Made by a program: the position numbers and the translations under genes. From CAWKGC01 sp963849005 (GTDB taxonomy: Bacteria; Pseudomonadota; Gammaproteobacteria; Burkholderiales; Usitatibacteraceae), in assembly GCA_963849005.1 (NCBI GenBank), contig CAWKGC010000021.1, forward strand, positions 186,001 to 250,000: DNA of 64,000 nt, read 5' to 3'. This document shows positions 29,221 through 37,395 of this stretch, piece after piece. The stretch's first letter is position 1. Each line of letters begins with the position of its first letter. The notes below the pieces were generated by a model. The model saw nothing but the letters and a program-made list of their open reading frames with translations. It searched no databases and had not been told where the DNA came from.

Positions 29221-31779
29221 TCATGCCTTGGCGATCTTCACGCCCGTGAAACCGCCGTTGCGGGCCGTCGACCCGCTCAGGCGGTCGTAGTCATCGACCA
29301 GGATGTCGTTGTTGCTCCCGCCGTTCGGAATTGCCTTCGCGAAGTCCTTCGCAGCCACGCGGCCGTAGGCCCAGTGCCCCTGGCCGTAGCACTTGGTGAC
29401 CGTGCCGGGCCGTATGCCCTCCCAAAGCTTCAGCTTGACGACCATCGATCCTGCCTGCGAGGCGACGCGCACCATGTCGCCGCTCTTCAGGCCGAGCTTG
29501 CCGCCGTCGGCCGGGTTCATCTTGAGCACGTCGCTCCATGACACGTCGCCCGGATCGACCTTCTTGAATTCCTGGTACCAGGTGAGGTTCGCGGAACGGC
29601 CTTCGCGGTTCAGCCGGGACTTGTAGTCGATGAAGGTGAACGGATACTCCTCCAGGCCGCCATTGCGCTTGGGCGGCTCGTAGTGAGGCACGAAGGCGAC
29701 CTCGCCACGCGCGGTGTAGCCGGACACCGCGAGGATGTCGTCGATCGTCGTCTCGTATTTCTTGGCATGCTCCTCGAGACCCTTCTTCATGGTCTCGCTG
29801 AAGAACTCGAACTTCTTCGTGGCGGTGGCGAACTTGCCGCCCCAGCCCTTCTTCAGCGTGTACCGCGGGCCGCTGAACATGCCCTTCTTGCGGAAGTCCG
29901 CCCAACCATCGACCGGCGCATCCCCCTTGAGCGGCTCCTTGGGCTTCCAGATCGGGGCGCTGGTGATCTTGGTCGCGATCTCGGAGAACTCGAGCGCGTT
30001 GGTGGGCGCCTTGCCGGTCTCCGGATCCTTGAACTCCTTCGAGTAGTAGTCGAACAGGTTGGCGAAGCCCTTGGCCTTGAGCTTCTCGGCCAGCAGCCAC
30101 ATGACCTCGGTCTCCTCCTGCTTCACGTCCCCGATGCGCTTGATCGCGCCCTGCTGGATCGAAGCGTAGGCGTAGCCGTTGCCCATGTTGGTGACGATCG
30201 ACCAGCCCTCGGCCGAGTTGAACGTCGAGGGCAGCACGATGTCGGCGAACTGCGTCATCTCCGACGGGTTGGTCACCATGTGCACGAAGAACGGCACCTT
30301 GGCCATCGCCCTGTCCCAACGGTCGGCGCCGGTGCACGAGAAGTTGAAGTTCCCCCATGAGGCGATGAACACCTTCACGGCATCCGGGTCCTTGAGCATG
30401 CCGTTGGCGACGTTGTTGGTCACCACGCCGCTGCCGGGCTTGGCGTTCATCATCGCCGGCATGTCCTTGGCGCCGCGGCCGTCGAGCTTCTTGAACTTGC
30501 CGGCGCCCTTGGCGATCTCGTCGACGTAGGCGTCGGTGCTGGCGAACTTCCCGAGCGGCGGCCCGCTGGGGCTCTGCCATACGCCTCCCTCGACGTCGAT
30601 CGATCCCAGCAGCCCGTTCAGCGCGTACACCGCCATCGAGGAATAAGTGCCGCGCGGGGTCATCGCCGCGCCCGGCCCCATCCAGACCGCGGTCTTCGGC
30701 GCCGCCTTGCCCATCGCGCGCGCGACGCGAACGATCTGCGCGGCAGGAATCAGCGTTTCCTTCTCCGCCCAGGCCGGTGTGCGGTCCTTGAGCTCGAGGT
30801 TCCACCACTTGACCAGGCCGAAGGTTTCCGTTTCGGTGAAAGCGGCCGCATCGACGGCTTGCCCGGCGACGAAGAGGTTCGTGCCGTCCTTGAAGTTGCC
30901 GACGAACTCCTTGTTCCACAGGCCTTCGGTCAGCAGCACGTGCGCGATCGCGCCGGCAAGCGCGCCGTCGGTGCCGGGCTTGATCGGAAGCCATTCGTGC
31001 GCCTTCGCGGCGACGTTCGACAGCCGCGGGTCGACGGCGATCACCGTGCCTCGCGCGAGGATGCCCGGGAAGTTGTTGATCGTGTTCGGCACCATCCGGT
31101 TCGAGGCAAGGGGATCGGTGCCCCAGAGGACGAGGCAGTTGACCTTCCCGAGGTCGTAGTCGCGGTAGCCGAAGAATCCCTGCGTGAGCCCCGGTCCCAT
31201 CTTCTCGGCCTCGGCGCAGATCGCGCTGTGCGAGAAGTAGTTCGTCGTCCCGAAGATCTTCGGCATCGTGCCGTAGAGGAGTTCCGTCGATGTCGGCGAG
31301 TAGCGGCCGCGCATGTACACGAGCTTGTGCGCCTCGTTGTTCCTGCGCAGCGCGATCATCCTGTCGGCGATCGTATCGAGCGCCTCATCCCAGGAGATGG
31401 GCACGAACTTCGGGTCGATGCCCCGGCCCTTGGCCGGATTGGTGCGCTTCAACGGCGTCTTGATCCGGTCCGGGTCATAAAGCTGCTGCGGGATCATGTG
31501 CCCGCGCGGGCAGACGTAGCCGTGGTTGGTCTTGGAGAGCGGATTGCCGCGCACGCGCACGGCGCGCCCTTCCTCGACGAAGATCTGGACGGCGCACCAC
31601 TGCGTGCAGCCCTGGCAGGTGCTCGCGACCCAGTCGCCCTTGGCGGGGCCCGCGGGCCTGGCCTTGCGCAGCGCCATGGCGCTGGTGACCGGAATTTCGG
31701 GTTGCGTCGCGCATCCGGCGGCCAGCATGCCGGTCACGGCGATCGAAGCCTGCAGGAACTCGCGTCTCGTCAGTTTCAT
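29221..31779 (-). CDS. arrA: Molybdopterin catalytic subunit, respiratory arsenate reductase/arsenite oxidase family (ArrA/ArxA)
   Basis: An 852-residue DMSO-reductase-family enzyme. It begins with a Tat signal (TRREFLQAS, Arg5-Arg6) and a lipobox-like LAAGC at residues 19-23. A [4Fe-4S] site C55-x2-C58-x3-C62-x27-C90 follows, beginning CQGCTQWC. The segment RGRYS (157-161), the Mo ligand Cys188 in SHSAICAEAEK, Lys193 and Tyr205 in GYRDYDL occupy the spacing I recall for Shewanella ArrA active-site residues. GSGVVTNNVANGML, SRLNREGRSANLTWYQEF and KCYGQGHWAYGRVA also resemble ArrA. Length matches ArrA (about 854). The sister enzyme ArxA, which works in the oxidative direction, cannot be excluded. 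Tetrathionate and polysulfide reductases fit less well. Confidence 0.75.
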   Translation of the reverse strand: MKLTRREFLQASIAVTGMLAAGCATQPEIPVTSAMALRKARPAGPAKGDWVASTCQGCTQWCAVQIFVEEGRAVRVRGNPLSKTNHGYVCPRGHMIPQQLYDPDRIKTPLKRTNPAKGRGIDPKFVPISWDEALDTIADRMIALRRNNEAHKLVYMRGRYSPTSTELLYGTMPKIFGTTNYFSHSAICAEAEKMGPGLTQGFFGYRDYDLGKVNCLVLWGTDPLASNRMVPNTINNFPGILARGTVIAVDPRLSNVAAKAHEWLPIKPGTDGALAGAIAHVLLTEGLWNKEFVGNFKDGTNLFVAGQAVDAAAFTETETFGLVKWWNLELKDRTPAWAEKETLIPAAQIVRVARAMGKAAPKTAVWMGPGAAMTPRGTYSSMAVYALNGLLGSIDVEGGVWQSPSGPPLGKFASTDAYVDEIAKGAGKFKKLDGRGAKDMPAMMNAKPGSGVVTNNVANGMLKDPDAVKVFIASWGNFNFSCTGADRWDRAMAKVPFFVHMVTNPSEMTQFADIVLPSTFNSAEGWSIVTNMGNGYAYASIQQGAIKRIGDVKQEETEVMWLLAEKLKAKGFANLFDYYSKEFKDPETGKAPTNALEFSEIATKITSAPIWKPKEPLKGDAPVDGWADFRKKGMFSGPRYTLKKGWGGKFATATKKFEFFSETMKKGLEEHAKKYETTIDDILAVSGYTARGEVAFVPHYEPPKRNGGLEEYPFTFIDYKSRLNREGRSANLTWYQEFKKVDPGDVSWSDVLKMNPADGGKLGLKSGDMVRVASQAGSMVVKLKLWEGIRPGTVTKCYGQGHWAYGRVAAKDFAKAIPNGGSNNDILVDDYDRLSGSTARNGGFTGVKIAKA

Positions 31780-31834
31780 GGACCCCCCCTATATGGGTAT
31801 TGCATGCATTTCATCAGTAACGCGTTCGGACAAA

Positions 31835-31848
31835 TTGACTTGAGTCAA
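31835..31848. promoter_or_regulatory. FNR/Dnr-like palindrome 1 upstream of arrA
   Basis: TTGAC-TTGA-GTCAA is a perfect palindrome in the FNR-box format TTGAT-N4-ATCAA, with one change in each half. It is 56 bases upstream of the arrA start, a normal distance for activation. Confidence 0.5.
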
Positions 31849-31900
31849 CGTCGATCAAGCTGGTTGGCTGTTGGCACGTTGACGTCTTTCGAGCGAGGTC

Positions 31901-31914
31901 TTGATCGAGGTCAA
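31901..31914. promoter_or_regulatory. FNR/Dnr-like site 2 upstream of arrA
   Basis: TTGAT-CGAG-GTCAA differs from the FNR consensus at one base of ten. It lies 122 bases upstream of arrA and 105 upstream of pstS. Confidence 0.5.
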
Positions 31915-31938
31915 ATCGGTTGCGGCTGGTGGGTGCGG

Positions 31939-31956
31939 GTGTCACGGAAGTGTCAC
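31939..31956 (+). promoter_or_regulatory. Pho box of the pst operon
   Basis: An exact direct repeat GTGTCAC-GGAA-GTGTCAC, two seven-base units four bases apart, is the layout of a PhoB-binding Pho box. A -10-like TAAACT (31967-31972) follows ten bases later, and pstS starts 63 bases downstream. PhoB control of pst is established in proteobacteria. Confidence 0.75.
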
Positions 31957-32018
31957 AGGCGGGCCGTAAACTCCCCTGCGAAGTGAAGCCATCCCACCTC
32001 ATCCTGCAGGAGTTCCCC

Positions 32019-33065
32019 GTGCTGAACCTGATCAAGAAATCCTTCGCCGTCGCTGCTGCCGCGACGCTTGCGGCCGCGCCCGCAATCGCAGCCGAAATCA
32101 CCGGCGCCGGCGCGACCTTCCCGGCGCCGATCTATTCCAAGTGGGCCGACGCGCTACCAGAAGGCCACCGGCGAACAAGCTCAACTACCAGTCGATCGGC
32201 TCGGGCGGCGGCATCAAGCAGATCATCGCCAAGACCGTCGATTTCGGCGCCTCCGACATGCCGCTCAAGCCCGAGGACCTCGCGAAGGACGGCCTGATGC
32301 AGTTCCCGACCGTGATCGGCGGCGTGGTGCCGGTGGCCAACCTCGCGGGCATCCAGCCCGGCCAGCTCAAGCTGACCGGCGCAGGTGCTCGGCGACATCT
32401 ACCTCGGCAAGATCGTGAAGTGGAACGACAAGGCGATCGCCGACCTGAACCCCGGCCTCGCGCTGCCCGACCAGGCCATCGCCGTGGTGCGCCGCGCCGA
32501 CGGCTCGGGCACGACGTTCATCTTCACCAACTACCTTTCCAAGGTGAACGAGGAATGGAAGACGAAGGTCGGTGAAGGCACCGCCGTGCAGTGGCCGATC
32601 GGACTCGGCGGCAAGGGCAATGAAGGCGTGTCCGCCTTCGTGCAGCGCATCCCCGGCGCGATCGGCTACGTCGAATACGCCTACGCCAAGCAGAACAAGA
32701 TGATCCATGCCTCGATGAAGAACGCCGACGGCAACTTCGTGCAGCCCGACGACCTGACCTTCAAGGCCGCTGCCGCGGGCGCCGATTGGGTGAAGAGCAA
32801 CTTCGCGGTGATCCTCACCAACCAGGCCGGCAAGGACACCTGGCCGATCACGGGCGCGACCTTCATCCTGATGCACGTGAAGCAGGACAAGCCGGCGCAG
32901 GCCGCCGAGGCGCTCAAGTTCTTCGAATGGTCGTACAAGAACGGCGCGAAGATGGCCGACGAGCTCGACTACGTGCCGATGCCCGACGCCGTCGTGAAGC
33001 AGGTCTATGCGGCGTGGGCGAACATCAAGGACGGCGCCGGCAAGCCGGTCTGGGCCGGAAAGTAG
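32019..33065 (+). CDS. pstS: Phosphate ABC transporter substrate-binding protein PstS (three frame breaks)
   Basis: PstS captures phosphate in the periplasm for the PstCAB importer; arsenate can be carried by the same system. A Sec signal (KKSFAVAAAATLAAAPAIAAE) is followed by ITGAGATFPAPIYSKWADA, then KLNYQSIGSGGGIKQI (phosphate site), VDFGASDMPLK, LGDIYLGKIVKWND and VVRRADGSGTTFIFTNYLSKVN. Three extra bases near 32154, 32172 and 32381 restore the frame together; corrected length 347. The GTG at 32019 has AGGAG seven bases upstream. A Pho box lies in the promoter region. Confidence 0.92.
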
Positions 33066-33148
33066 GCCCCGGCATCATGATCGCGAGGCCGGGCACGAGC
33101 CGTTTGCCCGGCCGCTCTCTTCCCCGCCCAGGCGCACGACCCATCTCC

Positions 33149-34174
33149 ATGAGCTTCCCCGCCTCCGCGCTGCCGACCACCGAGCTGCCGGAAAGTGGCA
33201 AGATGGCCACCGTGCCGCCTTCCCGCCCCCGCAAAGCCCGTTCGAAGGGCCTCGGCGACGTCATCTTCTTCAACCTGACGCGGGCCTTCGCGCTGGTTGC
33301 GCTGGTGATGCTCGCCGGCATCATCGTCTCGCTGTTCTACGGCGCCTGGCCCTCGATCGAGAAGTTCGGCCTGCCGTTCCTCTGGACGTCCGACTGGAAC
33401 CCGCCGGCGGAGAAGTTCGGCGCGCTGATCCCGATCTACGGCACGCTCGTCACCTCGCTCATCGCGCTCGTGATCGCGGTGCCGGTGAGCTTCGGCATCG
33501 CGCTCTTCCTCACCGAGCTGTCGCCCAAGTGGCTGCGCCGGCCGCTCGGCATCGCCATCGAGCTGCTCGCGGGCATCCCGTCGATCGTCTACGGCATGTG
33601 GGGCCTGCTGGTGTTCGTGCCGCTGTTCGCGAAGTACGTGCAGCCGGCGCTCGGAGCCACGCTCGGCAACGTGCCGCTGATCGGCAAGCTGTTCGCCGGC
33701 CCGCCGATCGGCATCGGGATACTGACCGCCGGCATCATCCTCGCGATCATGATCATCCCGTTCATCGCCTCGGTGATGCGCGACGTGTTCGAGGTGACGC
33801 CGCCGATGCTGAAGGAATCCGCCTACGGCCTCGGCGCGACGACGTGGGAAGTGGTGTGGAACGTCGTGCTGCCCTATACGAAGGTCGGCGTGATCGGCGG
33901 CATCATGCTGGGACTCGGCCGCGCGCTCGGCGAGACGATGGCGGTGACCTTCGTCATCGGCAACACCAATTTCCTGAACTCGGTCTCGCTGTTCGAGCCC
34001 GGCAACAGCATCACCTCGGCGCTCGCCAACGAGTTCGGCGAGGCGGCCGCGGGACTGCATACCGCCGCGCTGATCGAACTGGGCCTGATCCTGTTCCTCA
34101 TCACCTTCATCGTGCTGGCGTTCTCCAAGCTCCTGCTCCTCAAGCTCTCCCGGGGCGAAGGGTCGAAGACATGA
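33149..34174 (+). CDS. pstC: Phosphate ABC transporter permease PstC
   Basis: PstC is one of two membrane channels of the Pst importer. The 341-residue protein has six to eight helices, with LTRAFALVALVMLAGIIVSL first. The EAA-type loop is VTPPMLKESAYGLGATTWEVV followed by GLGRALGETMAVTFVIGN. WLRRPLGIAIELLAGIPSIVYGMWG is a PstC signature. No frame breaks are seen. Its stop overlaps the pstA start as ATGA. The N-terminal 30 residues are poorly conserved; an ATG at 33203 is a possible alternative start. Confidence 0.93.
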   Translation: MSFPASALPTTELPESGKMATVPPSRPRKARSKGLGDVIFFNLTRAFALVALVMLAGIIVSLFYGAWPSIEKFGLPFLWTSDWNPPAEKFGALIPIYGTLVTSLIALVIAVPVSFGIALFLTELSPKWLRRPLGIAIELLAGIPSIVYGMWGLLVFVPLFAKYVQPALGATLGNVPLIGKLFAGPPIGIGILTAGIILAIMIIPFIASVMRDVFEVTPPMLKESAYGLGATTWEVVWNVVLPYTKVGVIGGIMLGLGRALGETMAVTFVIGNTNFLNSVSLFEPGNSITSALANEFGEAAAGLHTAALIELGLILFLITFIVLAFSKLLLLKLSRGEGSKT

Positions 34175-35022
34175 GCAACGGCCTGCCTACACGCGGCGTT
34201 ACCTCGTCAACAAGGTCGCGATCACGCTGTCGCTCGCGGCAATGGCCTTCGGCCTGTTCTGGCTGGTGTGGATCCTGTTCACGACGCTGCAGCTCGGCGT
34301 CTCCGGGCTGTCGATTGGACTCTTCACGCAAGATGACGCCGCCGCCCGGATCCACGGACGGCGGGGGGCTCGCCAATGCGATCGCGGGCAGCCTCATCAT
34401 GGTCGGGCTGGCGACCGCGATCGGCACGCCGATCGGCATCCTCGCCGGCGTCTATCTTGCCGAGTACGGGAAAGGCAACTGGCTGGGCGAAACGACGCGC
34501 TTCATCAACGACATCCTGCTCTCCGCGCCTTCGATCGTGATCGGCCTGTTCATCTACGCCGCTGTACGTCGCGAAGATCGGGAAACTTTTCCGGGTTTGC
34601 CGGCGTCCTGGCGCTGGCGCTGATCGTGATCCCCGTCGTGGTCCGCACGACGGAGAACATGCTGCTGCTGGTGCCCAACAGCCTGCGCGAGGCGGTCTAT
34701 GCGCTGGGCGCGCACAAGTGGGAGGTCATCATGCGGGTGACGCTGCGCGCCTCGCAGGCGGGCATCATCACCGGCATCCTGCTCGCGGTCGCGCGCATCG
34801 CGGGCGAGACCGCGCCGCTGCTCTTCACGGCGCTCTCCAACCAGTTCTGGAGCCTGGACCTGAACGAGCCGATGGCGAACCTGCCGGTGACGATCTTCAA
34901 GTTCGCGATGAGCCCGTTCACGGACTGGCAGCAGCTGGCCTGGGCCGGGCGTCTTCCTGATCACGCTCGGCGTGCTCGCCATCAACATCGTCGCGCGCAC
35001 GCTGTTCCGCCAGAAGTCATGA
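34171..35022 (+). CDS. pstA: Phosphate ABC transporter permease PstA (five frame breaks)
   Basis: Second channel subunit of Pst. The protein can be traced: TRRYLVNKVAITLSLAAM, MAFGLFWLVWILFTTLQLGV, then MTPPPGSTDGGGLANAIAGS, GTPIGILAGVYLAEYGKGNW, LSAPSIVIGLFIYAA, then NFSGFAGVLALALIVIPVVV, LREAVYALGAHKWEVIMRVT (EAA loop) and VARIAGETAPLLFTALSNQF. Breaks near 34187, 34330, 34563, 34584 and 34949 cancel, since the first and last segments share a frame. Corrected length 282. Five errors in 850 bases with full conservation of sequence argues for poor base calling here. Confidence 0.88.
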
Positions 35023-35044
35023 ACCTGCAAGACGGAGAACGACA

Positions 35045-35831
35045 ATGAATGAAGCTGTCGCCCAGGCGCCGCTGGACGACCGAAGTCGCGTTCAGGGACT
35101 TCAACTTCTACTACGGCAAGTTCCACGCGCTGAAGAACATCAATCTCGAGATCTACTCGCGGCAAGGTGACGGCCTTCATCGGCCCGTCGGGCTGCGGCA
35201 AGTCGACGCTGCTGCGCACGATCAACCGCATGTACGACCTCTATCCGGAGCAGCGTGCCGACGGCGAACTGCAGCCTGGGCGGCCGCAACATCCTCGACA
35301 AGGACGTCGACATCTACGACCTGCGCGCGAAGGTCGGCATGGTGTTCCAGAAGCCCACGCCCTTCCCGATGTCGATCTACGAGAACATCGCCTTCGGGGT
35401 CCGCCTGCACGAGAACCTGTCCAAGGGCCAGATGGACGAGCGCGTCGAGTGGGCGCTCGAACAAGGCGGCGCTCTGGGGCGAGGTCAAGGACATCCTCGG
35501 CCAGTCCGGGATGAGCCTCTCGGGCGGGCAGCAGCAGCGGCTGTGCATCGCGCGCGGCATCGCGGTGAAGCCGCAGGTGCTGCTGCTCGACGAGCCGACC
35601 TCGGCGCTCGACCCGATCTCGACCCTCAAGATCGAGGAACTGATCTCGGACCTCGCCGACGAGTTCACCATCGTCATCGTCACGCACAACATGCAGCAGG
35701 CGGCGCGGGTGTCCGACTACACCGCCTACATGTACCTCGGCGACATGGTCGAGTACGACGCCACCGACAAGATCTTCCTCAAGCCCTCGAAGAAGGAAAC
35801 CGAGGACTACATCACGGGCCGCTTCGGGTAG
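35045..35831 (+). CDS. pstB: Phosphate ABC transporter ATPase PstB (four frame breaks)
   Basis: PstB drives phosphate import by ATP hydrolysis. The motifs are intact though in different frames: FNFYYGKFHALKNINLEI, Walker A FIGPSGCGKSTLLRTINRM, KVGMVFQKPTPFPMSIYENI (Q loop), the signature LSGGQQQRLCIARGIAVKP, Walker B VLLLDEPTSALDP and the H-loop VIVTHNMQQAARVSDY. Extra bases lie near 35081, 35163, 35272 and 35463. Corrected length 260. The stop overlaps the convergent acr3 by 20 bases. phoU, which normally follows, is absent. Confidence 0.9.
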
Positions 35832-36888
35832 CGCCGGCCTCGTACCAATCCTTGCTGGCATTCACGATCCGCACCACCACCAGCATCACCGGTACTTCGA
35901 TCAGCACGCCGACCACGGTGGCGAGCGCCGCGCCCGACTGCAGGCCGAAGAGCGTGATCGCGGCGGCCACGGCAAGCTCGAAGAAATTGCTCGCCGCGAT
36001 CAGGCACGAGGGCCCGGCCACGGAATGCGCCACGCCGAGCCGCCGGTTGAGCAGGTACGCGAACCCGGAATTGAAGAACACCTGCAGCAGGATCGGCACT
36101 GCGAGGAGCGCGATCACCAGCGGCTGCGAGACGATCGCCTCGCCCTGGAAGCCGAACAGCAGCACCAGCGTGGCGAGCAGCGCGGAGATCGACAGCGGCC
36201 CCATCCGGGCGAGCGTCTTGCTGTAGCTCGCTTCTCCGCGCGCGAGAAGCCAGCGCCGCCACAGTTGCGCGAGCGCCACCGGGACCAGCACGTAGAGCAC
36301 GACCGAGGTCAGGAGCGTGTCCCACGGCACGACGATGCTGGAGAGCCCGAGCAGCAGGGCGACGATCGGCGCGAACAGGAAGATCATCAGCGTGTCGTTC
36401 ACCGCGACCTGCGAAAGCGTGAAGTAGGGGTTGCCGCGGCAAAGCTCGCTCCAGACGAACACCATCGCCGTGCACGGCGCTGCGGCCAGCAGGATGAGCC
36501 CCGCGATGTAGCTGTCGAGTTGCGCCGCCGGAAGGTACGGCGCGAACAGGTGGCGGATGAAAATCCACGCGAGCAGCGCCATCGAGAACGGCTTCACCGC
36601 CCAGTTCACGAACAGCGTCACGCCGATGCCGCGCCAGTGCTGCTTCACTTCGTGCAGCGCGCCGAAGTCGATCTTGAGCAGCATCGGCACGATCATCACC
36701 CAGATGAGCGCGCCCACCGGGAGGTTCACCTTCGCGTATTCCATCGCGCCGATCGCGCCGAAAACCTTGGGGAACAGCCGGCCGAGCGCCATGCCGGCGA
36801 CGATGCACAGCAACACCCAGACGGTGAGGTAGCGCTCGAAGAAGCCGATCGGCTTCGACGGCGCGAGATCGCCGGCCGTTGCGGGCAT
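35812..36888 (-). CDS. acr3: Arsenite efflux permease ACR3
   Basis: A 358-residue member of the bile/arsenite/riboflavin transporter superfamily that exports As(III). About ten membrane helices are visible. The conserved Cys is in LILLAAAPCTAMVFVWSELCRGNP (near residue 140), the ACR3 signature; MEYAKVNLPVGALIWVMIVPMLLKIDF and FFNSGFAYLLNRRLGV further match the family. It is the last gene of arsR-arsI-arsC-acr3, two bases after arsC. Its 3' end overlaps pstB, so the two operons collide head-on. Confidence 0.93.
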   Translation of the reverse strand: MPATAGDLAPSKPIGFFERYLTVWVLLCIVAGMALGRLFPKVFGAIGAMEYAKVNLPVGALIWVMIVPMLLKIDFGALHEVKQHWRGIGVTLFVNWAVKPFSMALLAWIFIRHLFAPYLPAAQLDSYIAGLILLAAAPCTAMVFVWSELCRGNPYFTLSQVAVNDTLMIFLFAPIVALLLGLSSIVVPWDTLLTSVVLYVLVPVALAQLWRRWLLARGEASYSKTLARMGPLSISALLATLVLLFGFQGEAIVSQPLVIALLAVPILLQVFFNSGFAYLLNRRLGVAHSVAGPSCLIAASNFFELAVAAAITLFGLQSGAALATVVGVLIEVPVMLVVVRIVNASKDWYEAGATRSGP

Positions 36889-36890
36889 CG

Positions 36891-37388
36891 CTAGCCCGAC
36901 TTGCCGATTTCGCGCAGGCGCTGCTGCAGCGACAGCTTGTCGATCTTCGCAAGCGGCAGGCTGGTGAAAAGCTGGATGCGGCGCTGGAGCAGCAGGAAGG
37001 CGTCAAGGAATGCCCTGCGCTTGTCGTCATCGCTGCCGGTCGCGGCGGCGGGATCGGGAACTCCCCAATGCGCGGTGATCGGCTGGCCCGGCCAGACCGG
37101 GCACACTTCGCCCGCGGCGTTGTCGCATACGGTGAAGACGAAGTCGAGCGGCGGCGCGCCGGGCACTGCGAACTCGTCCCAGGCCTTGCTGCGCGCGCCT
37201 TCGGTCGGGTAGCGGTTCTTCGCGAGCAACTCGATCGCGAAGGGATTCACCTTGCCGCCCGGATGGCTGCCGGCGCTGAAAGCCCGGAAGCGGTCCGGCG
37301 CCGTTGCATTGAGGATGGATTCCGCGAGGATGGAGCGCGCCGAGTTCGCCGTGCACAGGAACAGCACGTTCAGGGGTTGCGTTGCCAT
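36891..37388 (-). CDS. arsC: Arsenate reductase ArsC (low-molecular-weight phosphatase fold)
   Basis: A 165-residue ArsC that reduces As(V) to As(III) in the cytoplasm. The P-loop is FLCTANSARSILAESILN with Cys12-x5-Arg18, as in LMW protein tyrosine phosphatases. Later Cys88 in VFTVCDNAAGEVCP and Cys96 supply the redox partners. HWGVPDPA contains the general-acid Asp (Asp112). This is the class fed by thioredoxin or glutathione/glutaredoxin rather than the E. coli plasmid R773 class. It lies seven bases after arsI. Confidence 0.93.
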   Translation of the reverse strand: MATQPLNVLFLCTANSARSILAESILNATAPDRFRAFSAGSHPGGKVNPFAIELLAKNRYPTEGARSKAWDEFAVPGAPPLDFVFTVCDNAAGEVCPVWPGQPITAHWGVPDPAAATGSDDDKRRAFLDAFLLLQRRIQLFTSLPLAKIDKLSLQQRLREIGKSG

Positions 37389-37395
37389 GCGGCGC

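Noticed and set aside
29221..31779. Tetrathionate reductase TtrA or polysulfide reductase PsrA as the identity of the molybdoenzyme
   Set aside because: TtrA proteins are longer and their operon carries TtrC; PsrA/PhsA proteins are shorter with a NrfD-like partner. Length, active-site spacing and the FeS subunit sequence fit Arr/Arx better. It is kept as an alternative only at low weight.
32019..35831. Programmed frameshifting as the cause of the breaks in pstS, pstA and pstB
   Set aside because: There are too many breaks per gene, with no shared slippery sequence or downstream structure, and the same kind of break occurs in unrelated genes.
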